A DNA stretch of 64,000 nt from Hornefia porci. Its GTDB lineage: Bacteria > Bacillota > Clostridia > Peptostreptococcales > Anaerovoracaceae. A program made the translations under genes and the position numbers. Of the stretch, positions 26,425 to 35,929 are shown in pieces. The DNA lies in contig NZ_MJIE01000001.1 in the NCBI RefSeq assembly GCF_001940235.1, positions 1,612,001 through 1,676,000 on the forward strand, written 5' to 3'. Below the pieces are notes generated by a model. That model worked only from the letters and a program-made list of their open reading frames with translations. It ran no database searches and had not been told where the DNA came from. Each line of letters starts with the position of its first letter. The first letter of the stretch is position 1.

Positions 26425-27086
26425 GCTCCCTCACTTTCTCCGCTCTGTTCCGGTGCTCTCACCGTCCGCACGATGTCTGACGCCTCCGCGCTCAGACGGC
26501 GGATCTCATCAAAATTCCCTGCATCTATCATATCCGCTCTGCACATCCAGCTTCCGCCGACAGCCAGGATCCGCTCAAATGCAATATACTCCGCCAGATT
26601 GGCCGCGCTGATTCCGCCGGTCGGCATAAAGGAAAGGTCTCCGTATGGCGCAGCGAGAGCTTTCAGCATAGCGAGGCCTCCCGCAGGCTCAGCCGGGAAA
26701 AACTTCACTGTCCGCAGGCCCGCCGCAATTGCCTTCTCGATAGCATAGGTATCCATGCATCCCGGAAAGATCGGAATATCGTTCGCTATGCAATATTCCA
26801 TGACCGGCTCATTCAGCCCCGGCGTCACGATGAACTGTGCTCCGGCCTTCACTGCAGCCTCTGCCTGCTCCACGGTCATCACAGTTCCGGCTCCCGTCAG
26901 CATTTCCGGACGTTCCGCACATATACGCCTGATCGCCTCCAGTCCCGCGGGCGTTCTCAGCGTCACCTCCGCACACCGTAGCCCTCCGCCGGCCAGAGCG
27001 TCTGCCAGCGCCACAGCATGCTCCGCATCGTGCAGTACGACTACGGGTACAACTCCATTTTCTCTGATTACATTCATGATATCCAT
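26421..27086 (-). CDS. KDPG/KHG aldolase family protein (copy A)
   Basis: A 221-residue bifunctional-type 2-keto-3-deoxy-6-phosphogluconate / 4-hydroxy-2-oxoglutarate aldolase. The Schiff-base lysine is Lys128 in VKFFPAE, the acid-base Glu is Glu40 (CAEVTLRTP), and GAGTV and IPIFPGC are conserved. It cleaves a 2-keto-3-deoxy-6-phospho acid to pyruvate and glyceraldehyde 3-phosphate. It sits directly after the DgoK-like kinase, the pairing found in D-galactonate catabolism (DgoK-DgoA), so KDPGal is a likely substrate. Confidence 0.9.
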   Translation of the reverse strand: MDIMNVIRENGVVPVVVLHDAEHAVALADALAGGGLRCAEVTLRTPAGLEAIRRICAERPEMLTGAGTVMTVEQAEAAVKAGAQFIVTPGLNEPVMEYCIANDIPIFPGCMDTYAIEKAIAAGLRTVKFFPAEPAGGLAMLKALAAPYGDLSFMPTGGISAANLAEYIAFERILAVGGSWMCRADMIDAGNFDEIRRLSAEASDIVRTVRAPEQSGESEGA

Positions 27087-28091
27087 TTATTGTTCCTCCC
27101 TTTGTTCATAGAGATATCTGGCTCCCAGCGCGGCCAGCGGATACGCCTCGTCTGCGTCAAGCTCCACATGCGGGAAATCCCCGTCTGCCGTCAGCAGATC
27201 ATAAAACGCCCGGCACACGGGGCTGCTGCCGGCGATAATGATTCGCACATCTCCGTTTCCGTCAGGCAGTCTCGATTTTTTCAGAAACTCCACATCTCCG
27301 GCCAGCACTGCACCCAGGAGATAACTGCGCATACCCCCTCCGGATGTTTCCGTGAACAGTTCCTGCAGGCGCACCAGAAAAAGCGTCCTGGTCAGGCCCT
27401 CCTCCATGGCGTCCCGGTATCCCCGGCGCAAACAGGAAAAATCATACTCCTCTGCCGACATAAAACGTTTCTCCAGTGAATCAGCCAGAATCGTGTTCAT
27501 GGTAACCGCCTCAATCAGTTCCCCGGAAAGCGTCGTTTTGCAGCCGCAGAGCACTCCGTCCGCACTGACATAGATATACTTGTTATGAGAACCCGGCAGA
27601 ACGAATACCGTGTCCTGTCCGGTCCCGTAACGCCGGATCAGGCCGAACACCTCCGTTTCCTCTCCCCTCATGATATCGAAGTCTCGGAGCTCGTCGCCGC
27701 GCATCGGTGCTCCCGCGTGATTTTTCAATCCGGGAACAAAGAATATTTCGTGCTCTGTCACCTCCGGCACAGTGCTCCGCACCATCTGCCGCGGATAATC
27801 CTTAAGGCGGACCGGCGCAGTCAGATGAGGCACCTCACAGATTCCGAGATTACAGGTCAGCATGCCGCTGGCGACGACAGCCCCGATACTGGTCTCCTCA
27901 ACACAGTTTCTCTCCAGAATCTCTGTGAGCATTCTGCGGATCGTCTGCTTCCAGATCATCGTATCGCCGTTCACCGCACATGTTCTGGCACCGACATCCG
28001 CTCGCACGGTATCTGCCAGTTCCTCTCCCTTCCATAAACAAAGTCTCGTCCGCGTTGTTCCGCCGTCAATCGTAACCATGTATTCCGCCAT
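27087..28091 (-). CDS. dgoK: 2-dehydro-3-deoxygalactonokinase
   Basis: A 334-residue kinase of the DgoK family (ASKHA fold), which phosphorylates 2-keto-3-deoxy-D-galactonate at C6 with ATP. The N-terminal phosphate-binding loop is TIDGGTTRTRL. VFVLPGSHNKYIYV and GELIEAVTMNTILADSL are hallmark segments, and AGSSPVCRAFYDLL is near the C-terminus. A GGAG seven bases before the ATG at 28091 supports this start over one two codons upstream. It is placed between two KDPG-type aldolase genes, and a second, unrelated (PfkB) kinase gene is upstream. The pair may serve the gluco and galacto epimers separately. Confidence 0.87.
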   Translation of the reverse strand: MAEYMVTIDGGTTRTRLCLWKGEELADTVRADVGARTCAVNGDTMIWKQTIRRMLTEILERNCVEETSIGAVVASGMLTCNLGICEVPHLTAPVRLKDYPRQMVRSTVPEVTEHEIFFVPGLKNHAGAPMRGDELRDFDIMRGEETEVFGLIRRYGTGQDTVFVLPGSHNKYIYVSADGVLCGCKTTLSGELIEAVTMNTILADSLEKRFMSAEEYDFSCLRRGYRDAMEEGLTRTLFLVRLQELFTETSGGGMRSYLLGAVLAGDVEFLKKSRLPDGNGDVRIIIAGSSPVCRAFYDLLTADGDFPHVELDADEAYPLAALGARYLYEQREEQ

Positions 28092-28093
28092 GT

Positions 28094-28729
28094 TCATTCT
28101 CCTCTTTTCCCTGCTTCCAGCATGTATTCTGCCGCGATCTGCGTCAGACGTTCAAATTCACCGGCGTCTGCCAGTGTAGAGAATTCCCCGGCAATCCCGA
28201 AGAAGTCGGCTCCGTTTCTGTCCCAGTCTTTCAGATTGCCCAGATTTACGCCCCCCGTGGGCCCCATCAGGAACTGAGGAAGGGGTCCCTTGAATGCACG
28301 CAGAGAGGACGGCGAAAACTCTGATGCCGGAAAGATTTTAATCATGTTCACACCCAGTTCTGCCGCCCGGAGCATCTCCGTCGGCGTCATGCAGCCGCAT
28401 ACTACCGGCTTCTGATACCGTCCGGCACAACGGATCACACCTTCATTTAACGTCGGCGTTACGACATATTGTGCTCCGTTCATAATTGCCAGTCTGCAGG
28501 TCGTCTCGTCCAGAACAGTTCCCGCTCCGACAAGAAGTTCCCGGCAGTCTGAAGTTCTTCGGATAACGTCCAGCGCGCCGGGAGTGTTCATCGCGATTTC
28601 AATACTCCGGATTCCGCCGTTGGCCAGCGCGCGCACGCCCCGTTCGGCCGTTTCTGCATCCCTGACACGAAGAATCGCTATTATTCTGTTTCGAAGCAGC
28701 TCAGACAGAATCTCCGGATATGTTCTCAT
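28094..28729 (-). CDS. KDPG/KHG aldolase family protein (copy B)
   Basis: A 211-residue class I aldolase of the Eda family. Lys131 in MIKIFPASEF is the Schiff-base residue, Glu44 in RSIEIAMNTP is the acid-base residue, and LVGAGTVLD and PTGGVNLGNL are conserved. It differs clearly in sequence from copy A, so it is not a recent duplicate. The ATG overlaps the stop of the PfkB kinase gene as ATGA, and that kinase probably feeds it KDPG. Confidence 0.9.
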   Translation of the reverse strand: MRTYPEILSELLRNRIIAILRVRDAETAERGVRALANGGIRSIEIAMNTPGALDVIRRTSDCRELLVGAGTVLDETTCRLAIMNGAQYVVTPTLNEGVIRCAGRYQKPVVCGCMTPTEMLRAAELGVNMIKIFPASEFSPSSLRAFKGPLPQFLMGPTGGVNLGNLKDWDRNGADFFGIAGEFSTLADAGEFERLTQIAAEYMLEAGKRGE

Positions 28730-29673
28730 ACTTCCGCCTCCTCCATGAAACGGATCAGTTCTTCCCGTCCGGGAAGCGCGTCATTGTCTCCGGCTGAGGT
28801 AATCATAATCGCACCCATGGCGTTGCCCCGACGCACTGCCTCAGACAGCGGAAGTCCTTCCGTAAGCCCGGTGAGCACACCGACCGAAAAAGCGTCTCCC
28901 GCTCCTACTGTATCCACAATCCTCTTTACGTGAAATCCGGGAATACGGGAGCATTCTCCCGCAGCGGTTTTGTAGTATGCTCCTTCACTTCTGTTCTTGA
29001 CGATAACCGCCTTCACTCCACGCTCCAGATAAAAATCGGCAATACCCTCCAGCGTGTCGCATCCGGTCAGCAGCCGGCCTTCCGCTACTCCCGGCAGTAT
29101 ATAATCACAGCCTTCCGCCAGCCCGTTCAGTGAGGAAATCATCTCCTCCTCACTCCTCCAGAGAGCGGGGCGCAGATTCGGGTCAAAAGTTACCTGAAGC
29201 CCCTGCTCCCTCGCCAGCACTTTCGCTCTGCGGCATGCCTGCAGACAGGACGCTGAAACCGCCGCCGTAATTCCTGTCAGATGAAAGAATCTGGCTCCCT
29301 GCAGGCGTTCAGGGGTGACATCCGCCGGCGAGAGACCCGACGCCGCGGAATTTTTCCGCATATAAAACACCTGCGGATCGCCCGACGGTACCTTTGTCTT
29401 GAAATAAAACCCGGTCAGACGGTCAGTCTCTGTGCTTACTGCGGAAACGTCCAGTCCCTCCCGCTTCATGACCTCCAGAAGATACTCGCCCAGAAAATCT
29501 CTGCCAAGTCTGGAAATGTACCGGACACTGTGACCCAGCCGGCTTGCTCCGATGGCTACATTCAGCTCCGCGCCGGCGGCGCCTTTGGAAAAAAGTCCGA
29601 CTTCTGCAAAGGGCCCCTCTTCCTGGGGGATCAGCACCACCATCGGCTCTCCCATCGTGATGATTTCCGCCAT
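28726..29673 (-). CDS. kdgK: PfkB-family sugar kinase, 2-keto-3-deoxygluconate kinase-like
   Basis: A 315-residue ribokinase-fold kinase. The N-terminal ITMGEPMVVLIP and GGAELNVA-like segment (AAGAELNVAIGASRLG) match KDG kinases, and the C-terminal signature DTVGAGDAFSVG carries the catalytic Asp and anion hole. It phosphorylates a 2-keto-3-deoxy sugar acid or a related ketose at the terminal hydroxyl. GGAAGGAG upstream fixes the ATG at 29673. The following gene, coupled by ATGA, is a KDPG aldolase, which supports the KDG kinase call over fructokinase. Confidence 0.82.
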   Translation of the reverse strand: MAEIITMGEPMVVLIPQEEGPFAEVGLFSKGAAGAELNVAIGASRLGHSVRYISRLGRDFLGEYLLEVMKREGLDVSAVSTETDRLTGFYFKTKVPSGDPQVFYMRKNSAASGLSPADVTPERLQGARFFHLTGITAAVSASCLQACRRAKVLAREQGLQVTFDPNLRPALWRSEEEMISSLNGLAEGCDYILPGVAEGRLLTGCDTLEGIADFYLERGVKAVIVKNRSEGAYYKTAAGECSRIPGFHVKRIVDTVGAGDAFSVGVLTGLTEGLPLSEAVRRGNAMGAIMITSAGDNDALPGREELIRFMEEAEV

Positions 29674-29810
29674 AATTCTCCTTCCTTTCTTCATTTTCAG
29701 TCTTTTCTCATTCCAGCATCCCTGTCCCGTACCGCCGGGTTCTGCTCTGTCTGCCCTCCGGTCTGTCCTCTTCTCAGACCGGCGCCCCCGTTTCTGCTGT
29801 GACAGCCCGG

Positions 29811-30788
29811 TCAGTCCAGCCGATCAAAAATTTCTTTATTCACCACATTCAGCGGCCGTTCTCCACGTAGCACACGGGCGATGTCCTCTGCAGGCGTAGA
29901 CTGCAGAACCGCCTGCGATTCTTCGGAATACCATGCGGTGTGGGGCGTGATGACGACGTTATCATAGCGGAACAAAGGATGATCCGGCGAAGGAGGCTCT
30001 GTCTCCAACACGTCCAGTGCAGCACCGCCGATCTGCCCCTCATCCAGCGCCTCGCAGAGATCTTCCTCGGACACCACCGGCCCTCTGGAAACGTTGATGA
30101 GCACTGCCGAATTCTTCATCTTCCGGAAGGTCTCCCGGCTAAACATGTGACGGGTCTCTTCCGTCAGAGGGCAGTGAACGGAAATGTAGTCGGCGTTCTC
30201 GTAAATTTCCTCCAGACTCTTCGGCACCACGCCGTATTCCAGCATATCCTTCTCACTGACATACTTGTCGTTGACCCAGATGTTGTCGCAAAGAGGCTTC
30301 ACTTTGTCGATGAAGCTCCTGGCGATCCGTCCGAAGCTGATAACGCCGATAACCTGATTTCTGAGACTGTGCTGGATTCCAGGCATTGAATACCATCTGC
30401 CGCTGTGGGTCCAGGAATTGTACCGTCCGACGCGTCGCGCCATTTCCAGCAGAAGCGCCAGTGCGTGAGTGGAAACCTCCTCTCTGCAGTAATCAGACAC
30501 GTTGCAGAAGTAAATCCCTTTATCTGTACAGGCGTCCAGGTCGATGCCGTCAAATCCCGTCGCATAGCGTGCGATGATTCTGCAGCGGTCCAGCTGTTCC
30601 ACCAGTTCCCGGGGCATCTTCGCGTACTGGACAATGATGGCGTCCGCATCCTTCGCGACCCGCAGAATGTTCTCCGCGTCCCTGTACTGATAATCCTGAA
30701 GATCGACGCCCAGCGGCTCCAGAATCCTTCTCTCGTTTTCAATCGACTTGTACTCATGATCCGTGATCACGACTTTATATTTTGCCAT
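29811..30788 (-). CDS. D-isomer-specific 2-hydroxyacid dehydrogenase (CtBP-like), second copy
   Basis: A 325-residue NAD-dependent dehydrogenase of the same branch as the one at 25438-26424. It has RYATGFDGID, VISFGRIA (cofactor loop, with Ser replacing the second Gly region), NVSRGPVVSEEDL, Glu in TEPPSPDHP and the catalytic His in TPHTAWYSEES. The start at 30788 follows AAGGAAA and gives a normal N-terminus (MAKYKVVITD). It lies 13 bases after the first aminotransferase gene. The 137-base gap after it contains no gene. Confidence 0.87.
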   Translation of the reverse strand: MAKYKVVITDHEYKSIENERRILEPLGVDLQDYQYRDAENILRVAKDADAIIVQYAKMPRELVEQLDRCRIIARYATGFDGIDLDACTDKGIYFCNVSDYCREEVSTHALALLLEMARRVGRYNSWTHSGRWYSMPGIQHSLRNQVIGVISFGRIARSFIDKVKPLCDNIWVNDKYVSEKDMLEYGVVPKSLEEIYENADYISVHCPLTEETRHMFSRETFRKMKNSAVLINVSRGPVVSEEDLCEALDEGQIGGAALDVLETEPPSPDHPLFRYDNVVITPHTAWYSEESQAVLQSTPAEDIARVLRGERPLNVVNKEIFDRLD

Positions 30789-30801
30789 TTTCCTTCTTCC
30801 C

Positions 30802-31956
30802 TCACTTTTCTCCAAGTTCCTTTTTCATCCGTTCCACAGCCTCCTCCAGAACCTCCGTCGCGGAAGCGTATGAGATGCGGATATACCCCTCGCCGGCGTT
30901 CCCGAACGCGCTTCCCGGCGTGGTCACCACCTGGCATTTCTCAATCAGGCGCTGTGCCAGCTCCATGGAGGTCATTCCTGTTTCTTTGATATTTACAAAG
31001 GCATAGAAGGCGCCGCCGGGGCGGATGCAGGACACGCCGCGAATATCGTTCAGCCCCTTCACCAGCGTGTTCCGGCGTTTTTCATATACATCCTTCATCT
31101 GAACCGTCGCTGTCTGATCTGAGTCCAGGGCCACGGCCGCCGCGTACTGCGCCGCCGCGTTGACACTGGAGGTCAGAGATTCCTGAAGGAGCGTCATCGC
31201 CCGGATCAGCTCAGACGGTCCCACCGTGTAGCCTACTCTCCAGCCCGTCATCGCATAGCTTTTGGAGAAGCTGTTCACCGTGACGACGCGATTTCGGAAC
31301 CGCTCGACGGAGGCCAGACTGAACAGTTCTCTGCCGTCGTAGAGAATCGCTTCGTAAGGCTCGTCTGAAATGATGTTCAGATTGTATTTTTCCGCCAGTT
31401 CCCCGATTCGGATCAGTTCCTCCCGATCCATCACCGCGCCGGTCGGGTTGCACGGGGAATTGATGATGATGGCGCTGGTTTTCTCTGTAATATGCGCCTC
31501 GATGTCCTCCGCCCGGAGCCGGAATTCATTCTCCTCCTTCGCTGCCGCGGGAACCGGCGTAACCCTCGCCAGACTCATGTAGCCCAGGTAATTGGGGAAT
31601 CCGGGGTCCGGAACGATCACCTCGTCGCCCGGTTCGGTCACGCACTGGATGACCGACATCAGTGACTGCCCGGCGCCGTTGGTAATCATCACGTTCTCAG
31701 CCCTGCAGGGAATCCCGTTCACCCGCTCCATCTTCGCCGCTACCGCCTCCCGGAGCTCCGGCAGACCGGCGTTGGCGACATATTTGGTATATCCGTGATG
31801 CAGCGCGCAGCATCCGGCCTCAATGATGTGCTCCGGCGTGTCAAAGTCCGGTTCGCCAATGCACAGGTTGATCACGTTTTCATAGCCGGCCGCCAGATCG
31901 AACATCCGACGGATTCCCGATGCGGGGAGCGCGCTGACTTTTCTGCTGATTTTCAT
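30802..31956 (-). CDS. Class I/II PLP-dependent aminotransferase, first copy
   Basis: A 384-residue fold-I aminotransferase. Lys232 in SFSKSYAMTGWR is the PLP lysine; NSPCNPTGA and ISDEPY are conserved. The family includes aspartate, aromatic and alanine aminotransferases. AAGGAGGG lies upstream of the ATG, and a perfect 13-bp hairpin sits just before that ribosome site. It is the first enzyme gene after the alanine-type symporter, so an imported amino acid could be its substrate. Confidence 0.88.
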   Translation of the reverse strand: MKISRKVSALPASGIRRMFDLAAGYENVINLCIGEPDFDTPEHIIEAGCCALHHGYTKYVANAGLPELREAVAAKMERVNGIPCRAENVMITNGAGQSLMSVIQCVTEPGDEVIVPDPGFPNYLGYMSLARVTPVPAAAKEENEFRLRAEDIEAHITEKTSAIIINSPCNPTGAVMDREELIRIGELAEKYNLNIISDEPYEAILYDGRELFSLASVERFRNRVVTVNSFSKSYAMTGWRVGYTVGPSELIRAMTLLQESLTSSVNAAAQYAAAVALDSDQTATVQMKDVYEKRRNTLVKGLNDIRGVSCIRPGGAFYAFVNIKETGMTSMELAQRLIEKCQVVTTPGSAFGNAGEGYIRISYASATEVLEEAVERMKKELGEK

Positions 31957-31976
31957 TCTCTGTATCCCTCCTTGAA

Positions 31977-32010
31977 GAAAGATGATAAGAAGCCTGTCTT
32001 ATCATCTTTC
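31977..32010 (-). other. Intercistronic 13-bp perfect hairpin
   Basis: Arms 31977-31989 and 31998-32010 are exact inverted copies with an eight-base loop. The hairpin lies after the symporter stop and ends just before the ribosome site of the aminotransferase. There is no U-tract on the minus strand, so it is more likely an mRNA processing or stability element that separates symporter and enzyme expression than a full terminator. Confidence 0.6.
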
Positions 32011-32076
32011 CCGAATCTCTTTTTGTTAATGCCTGTTCAGCAACTGAAAATGCCTTAAACTCCGATACTGCACTGC

Positions 32077-33540
32077 TTAATTCTTCAGTTTTCCGGATTC
32101 ATACCCCTCATAGGCGTCCTTCCACAAAGGCAGGTCCCCCAGCTGTGGATACTGTGACGGATTGAACACCGGATCAATTCCCTGCTTCTGCTGCGACTCG
32201 AAATCCCGGAGCAGCAGCGCCGCCTTAGGCACCAGGAAGAGCAGGCAGAACACGTTCCCCCAGATCAGCATTCCGCAGCCGACATCGCCCAGAGACCAGA
32301 TCGTGCTCCCGCTTACCACTGTTCCGATAAACACGAATAACATTACAATCAGACGAATACTTACAACATAGCCTGACGGCATCTTTCCGGATTTGTGGAA
32401 GAAAAATGTCAGCGCCGTCTCACAGTTATAGAACATGTTCATGATCGTCGTGAACGCGAAGAACATCAGAGCGATCGCGACAAACTGCGCGCCGATCGGC
32501 ACCAGAGAGTCTACCGCCGCCTGCGTCCAGACCGCACCGGCCTCCGTATCCAGATTGTGCACCAGGAAACCGCCCGTCGGCGCGATGACGTTGTACGCGC
32601 CTGTGGAGATCAGCATCAGGCCGGTCGCCGTGCAGACGAACAGCGTGTCAATGTACACGGAGAAGCACTGCACCAGACCCTGCTTGGCAGGATGCGACAC
32701 CTCTGCCGCCGCCGCGGACTGCGTAGCCGTCGCCATACCGGCTTCGTTGGAATAGACGCCTCTTCTGACGCCCCAAAGAACTGCGGCTCCCATCATTCCG
32801 CCGCCGATCGGGCCAGCGCCGAACGCGCTCTGGAAAATCGTCGCGAAGGTTTCCGGAATATTATTCGCATTCGCAAAGAGGATAATCAGCGCGATCAGAA
32901 CGTAAGCAATCGCCATGAACGGGACGACGATATTCGCCACCGATGCGATTCTCTTAGCTCCGCCGAAGATGATCAGCGCCAGGAACACGATCAGTACAAC
33001 GCCGGTGACCCATGTCGGAACGCTGAAAGCGTTTTCCGTCGCGGCTGCGATCTCGTGTGACTGAATACCGAACATCGCCAGTTCCGCCACGATCATTACT
33101 ACCGCGAACAGATAGCCGAGAAACTGAATTCCGGTTCCTCTGCCGAGATAATAAGCGATACCGCCGCGATACTCACCGTTGACCTCTCCTTTGTAGAGCT
33201 GCGCCATGGTGCATTCAACAAAGGATGTCGCCGCGCCGATCAGCGCCATGACCCACATCCAGAATAACGCTCCCGGACCGCCCGCGGCGATAGCGGTAGC
33301 GACGCCGGCAATATTTCCGGTGCCCACACGACCCGCGATAGCCAGACAAAAAGCCTGGAACGAGGACATTCCACGCTCTGATGATTTCCCGTTAAACAGC
33401 AGATGCAGCTGTGTCGGGATTTTCCGGACCTGCACGAACCGCAGCCGGAAAGTAAAATAAAGACCTGCACACACGACCAGAACGAGCATCGGCGTACTCC
33501 ACAGATACCCGTTGATCCATGAGATAACGTTAGCAAACAT
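32077..33540 (-). CDS. Alanine/glycine:cation symporter (AGCS) family transporter
   Basis: A 487-residue membrane protein of the AlsT/DagA family. RVGTGNIAGVATAIAAGGPG is the family signature near the N-terminus, and GVRRGVYSNEAGMATATQS is the second conserved block. About eleven hydrophobic segments are visible. These carriers take up L- or D-alanine, glycine or related amino acids with sodium. AGGAGG five bases before the ATG at 33540 fixes the start. It is the first gene behind a sigma-54 promoter and leads the keto-deoxy-acid operon, an unexpected partner for sugar-acid enzymes. It could import an amino sugar acid, or export or recover alanine made by the aminotransferases. Confidence 0.9.
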   Translation of the reverse strand: MFANVISWINGYLWSTPMLVLVVCAGLYFTFRLRFVQVRKIPTQLHLLFNGKSSERGMSSFQAFCLAIAGRVGTGNIAGVATAIAAGGPGALFWMWVMALIGAATSFVECTMAQLYKGEVNGEYRGGIAYYLGRGTGIQFLGYLFAVVMIVAELAMFGIQSHEIAAATENAFSVPTWVTGVVLIVFLALIIFGGAKRIASVANIVVPFMAIAYVLIALIILFANANNIPETFATIFQSAFGAGPIGGGMMGAAVLWGVRRGVYSNEAGMATATQSAAAAEVSHPAKQGLVQCFSVYIDTLFVCTATGLMLISTGAYNVIAPTGGFLVHNLDTEAGAVWTQAAVDSLVPIGAQFVAIALMFFAFTTIMNMFYNCETALTFFFHKSGKMPSGYVVSIRLIVMLFVFIGTVVSGSTIWSLGDVGCGMLIWGNVFCLLFLVPKAALLLRDFESQQKQGIDPVFNPSQYPQLGDLPLWKDAYEGYESGKLKN

Positions 33541-33622
33541 ACGAACCTCCTTTTTTAGAGATAATAGCAATTCTCTCCATCAACAATGAATCCCATATGG
33601 TTAACGATTCATTCTGCATAAA

Positions 33623-33640
33623 GAGCAAATAGTATGCCAA
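33623..33640 (-). promoter_or_regulatory. Sigma-54 promoter of the AGCS/keto-deoxy-acid operon
   Basis: The minus strand reads TTGGCATACTATTTGCTC from 33640 to 33623, with GG (33638-33637) and GC (33626-33625) ten bases apart. The start codon is about 85 bases downstream. The rest of the 256-base gap (33541-33797) has a TTGATCAA palindrome at 33671 that could be an activator site. Confidence 0.82.
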
Positions 33641-33797
33641 ACAATTAACAAAGTCACAGGTCTATCATTTTTGATCAATAAACTGTTGAAATTTCACGAG
33701 TCTCAGGCATTGATCCAAAGATCGGCAACGGATTTTCTGCAGCCGTGGCCTCCGGCGCAAGCGTACACTTCAGCCATTTTCTCCATTTAACCGCCAT

Positions 33798-35803
33798 TTA
33801 GAAGCCGGCCGAATGCTCCTCACAGTACCGGATTCCCTTCTCCGTGATGCGGCTGCCGCCCCTTCCTTTGTTCACGGCAACCATGCCGCGCTCCTCAAGC
33901 TCCTTCAGGATTCTGCGGATCTGGGCCTCCGTCAGAAACTGTCCTTTGTTCTCCGCCTCCAGTGCGATTCCTTTCCGTCCGAGATTCAGATGCTCCCGAA
34001 ACGCCCGGTAGAGCAGCCGGAGAATAAAGTCCTCCGGTGCGGCCTCTCCGTCCGGCTCCTTCAGCTCCGGCTCATAGGGATAATCGTCCGCCTCGATGAC
34101 CGGTTTGCCGAGGCATCGAAAAAAATCCAGACAGTTGTACAGCTGGCGCACATTTCCGTCCCAGTGAAGCCGGGTGAACATCTGCTTCAGTTCTCCGGAG
34201 AGAGTATAGTGATATCCCTCCGCTCTGATCCGGTGCTCCGCAAGCTGGAGCACGTCATCGCCCCGGCTGCGCAGCGGCGGGAGGCGGAGCTGAAGCGCCG
34301 ACAGCCGGTAATAGAGATCCTTCCGGAATTCTCCGCGGCGTACCAGCTCCTGCAGATCCACATTGCTGCAGGCGATGACGCGGACATCCACCGGCAGCAG
34401 ACGGTTCCCGCCCAGACGCATGATCTCGTGCTCCTGAAGCGCCCGCAGAATACTGCACTGCATATGGGAGCTCATGACCTCAATCTCGTCCAGGAACAGC
34501 GTTCCTCCGTTGGCCAGCTCAAACAGTCCGACCCTGCCGTTTTTCCGTGCTCCCGTGAATGAGCCTTCCTCATATCCGAAGAGTTCGCTTTCCATCAGGC
34601 TCTCCGGCAGCGAGGAACAGTTTACGGCGACAAAAGGATACCGGTTTCGCGCCGAAGCATTGTGGATCGAGCTGGCGAAAAGCTCCTTCCCGGTTCCGGT
34701 CTCTCCCGTGATCAGGATAGACGCATCGATCACCGCCATCCTCTGCGCCTGTTCGACAAGAGTTTTCATCCGATCGCCGACGATGTCCTCAAAGTGATAT
34801 TTGGCCCGATGCCCGAGGTTCATGATCTGCCGGAATCCGACATCGTCGTTCCGGTTTACATGAATCAGAATCAGAGTGCCCCGGTACGCTCCATCCTTCA
34901 TCAGCGGATGAAAATGGAAATCCAGCCGCGACTTGCCTCTGCTGATTTCACGGTGCATCGGGATCGCTCCCGTATCCTTGAAATCCTTCAGTCCGCCGAA
35001 AATTTCCTCGCTGAAGTCCCAGGCGGCTTTCCCGATGACGTCGTCGGCGACCACCTTCAGCGCCTCCGCCGCTTTCTGGTTGAAGCTGATGATCTTGCCG
35101 AATTCGTTGACTGTGATCACGCCATCGTCCAGAATGCCGCTCAGCGCTTCAATGCCCTGACGGACCTCCAGACTGGTGTCGATCAGATCATTGTCCCGCT
35201 GATTGCGGTACGGAAACTGCTTCACATAGTCTTTGTAATTCGACCAGTTTCGCACAAATTCCATGTTCAGTCCTTCAATAATCTCGTCGATCACATGCGG
35301 CGCCAGACTGCGCGCTCCGATGTCCACAAGCGGATAACGGGCTTTCAGTTCCTCCGGAATAATCTGCGGTTCTCCGGGGGTCAGCAGAACGTCTGCATCG
35401 CTGTACCAGGAGCGGGAAGGTAAAAAGGGTATCCACTCAATATTGTCCATGCCGATCTGCAGAAGCCGGGACAGTCCCTCGTTGGTGAACCCCTCCGACG
35501 CGCTGGCATAGATGGCCCGGGTCCCCGGGGAAACTCCTTCAGCGTCTTCAGACTGCGGTAATCGAAATCCAGCCGGATGTCCACTACCGGAACCCCCATG
35601 GGCAACTCCAGCGGGAAATCAACTTCTTTCAGAAGATAATTGTTATGTAGCAGAAAAAGGTCAACATCGCTGACCTTTTCCTTACTGTAATCATCAAACG
35701 ACAAAATATCGATGGTAACACTGTTGCCGAAAATGCTGTACAGGTCTTTCCGATAATCCTGAGCCGTTCTTATGTTGAGCATGATCAGGCATATTTTTTT
35801 CAT
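33798..35803 (-). pseudogene. PrpR_N/PAS sigma-54-dependent activator, interrupted by a one-base frameshift
   Basis: Two frames make one gene. Codons from the ATG at 35803 encode the start of a PrpR_N-type sensor domain. At 35523-35530 the run CCCCGGGG lacks one base, and the remainder continues in the other frame to 33798. Restoring one C gives EFPPGTRAIYAS, the usual sequence at this point in the family. Downstream are a PAS domain, the AAA+ module with GETGTGKE (Walker A), GSFTGA (sigma-54 loop) and LFLDEIE (Walker B). The C-terminal part is not Fis-like: it looks like a winged helix (EAQIRRILKELEERGMVAV). Read as written, the second part could only start internally and would lack the complete sensor. 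A sequencing error, a real lesion or slippage are all possible. Confidence 0.8.
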
Positions 35804-35929
35804 GCCTCTTACTCCTTCCGCTCACTGCGCGAGTCGACAGTTCCCGCTTACTGCGTTTTGTTCTCCGCACACATTGTACTTTGTTCCCCACGCTCACAGC
35901 GCCTGCTTCTCTGCGCTCTCCGCCGCACC

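Noticed and set aside
35381..35803. A separate 140-residue gene upstream of the sigma-54 activator
   Set aside because: Its last 50 residues are out-of-frame sequence; the first part continues in the other frame as one sensor domain, so it is a frameshifted N-terminus.
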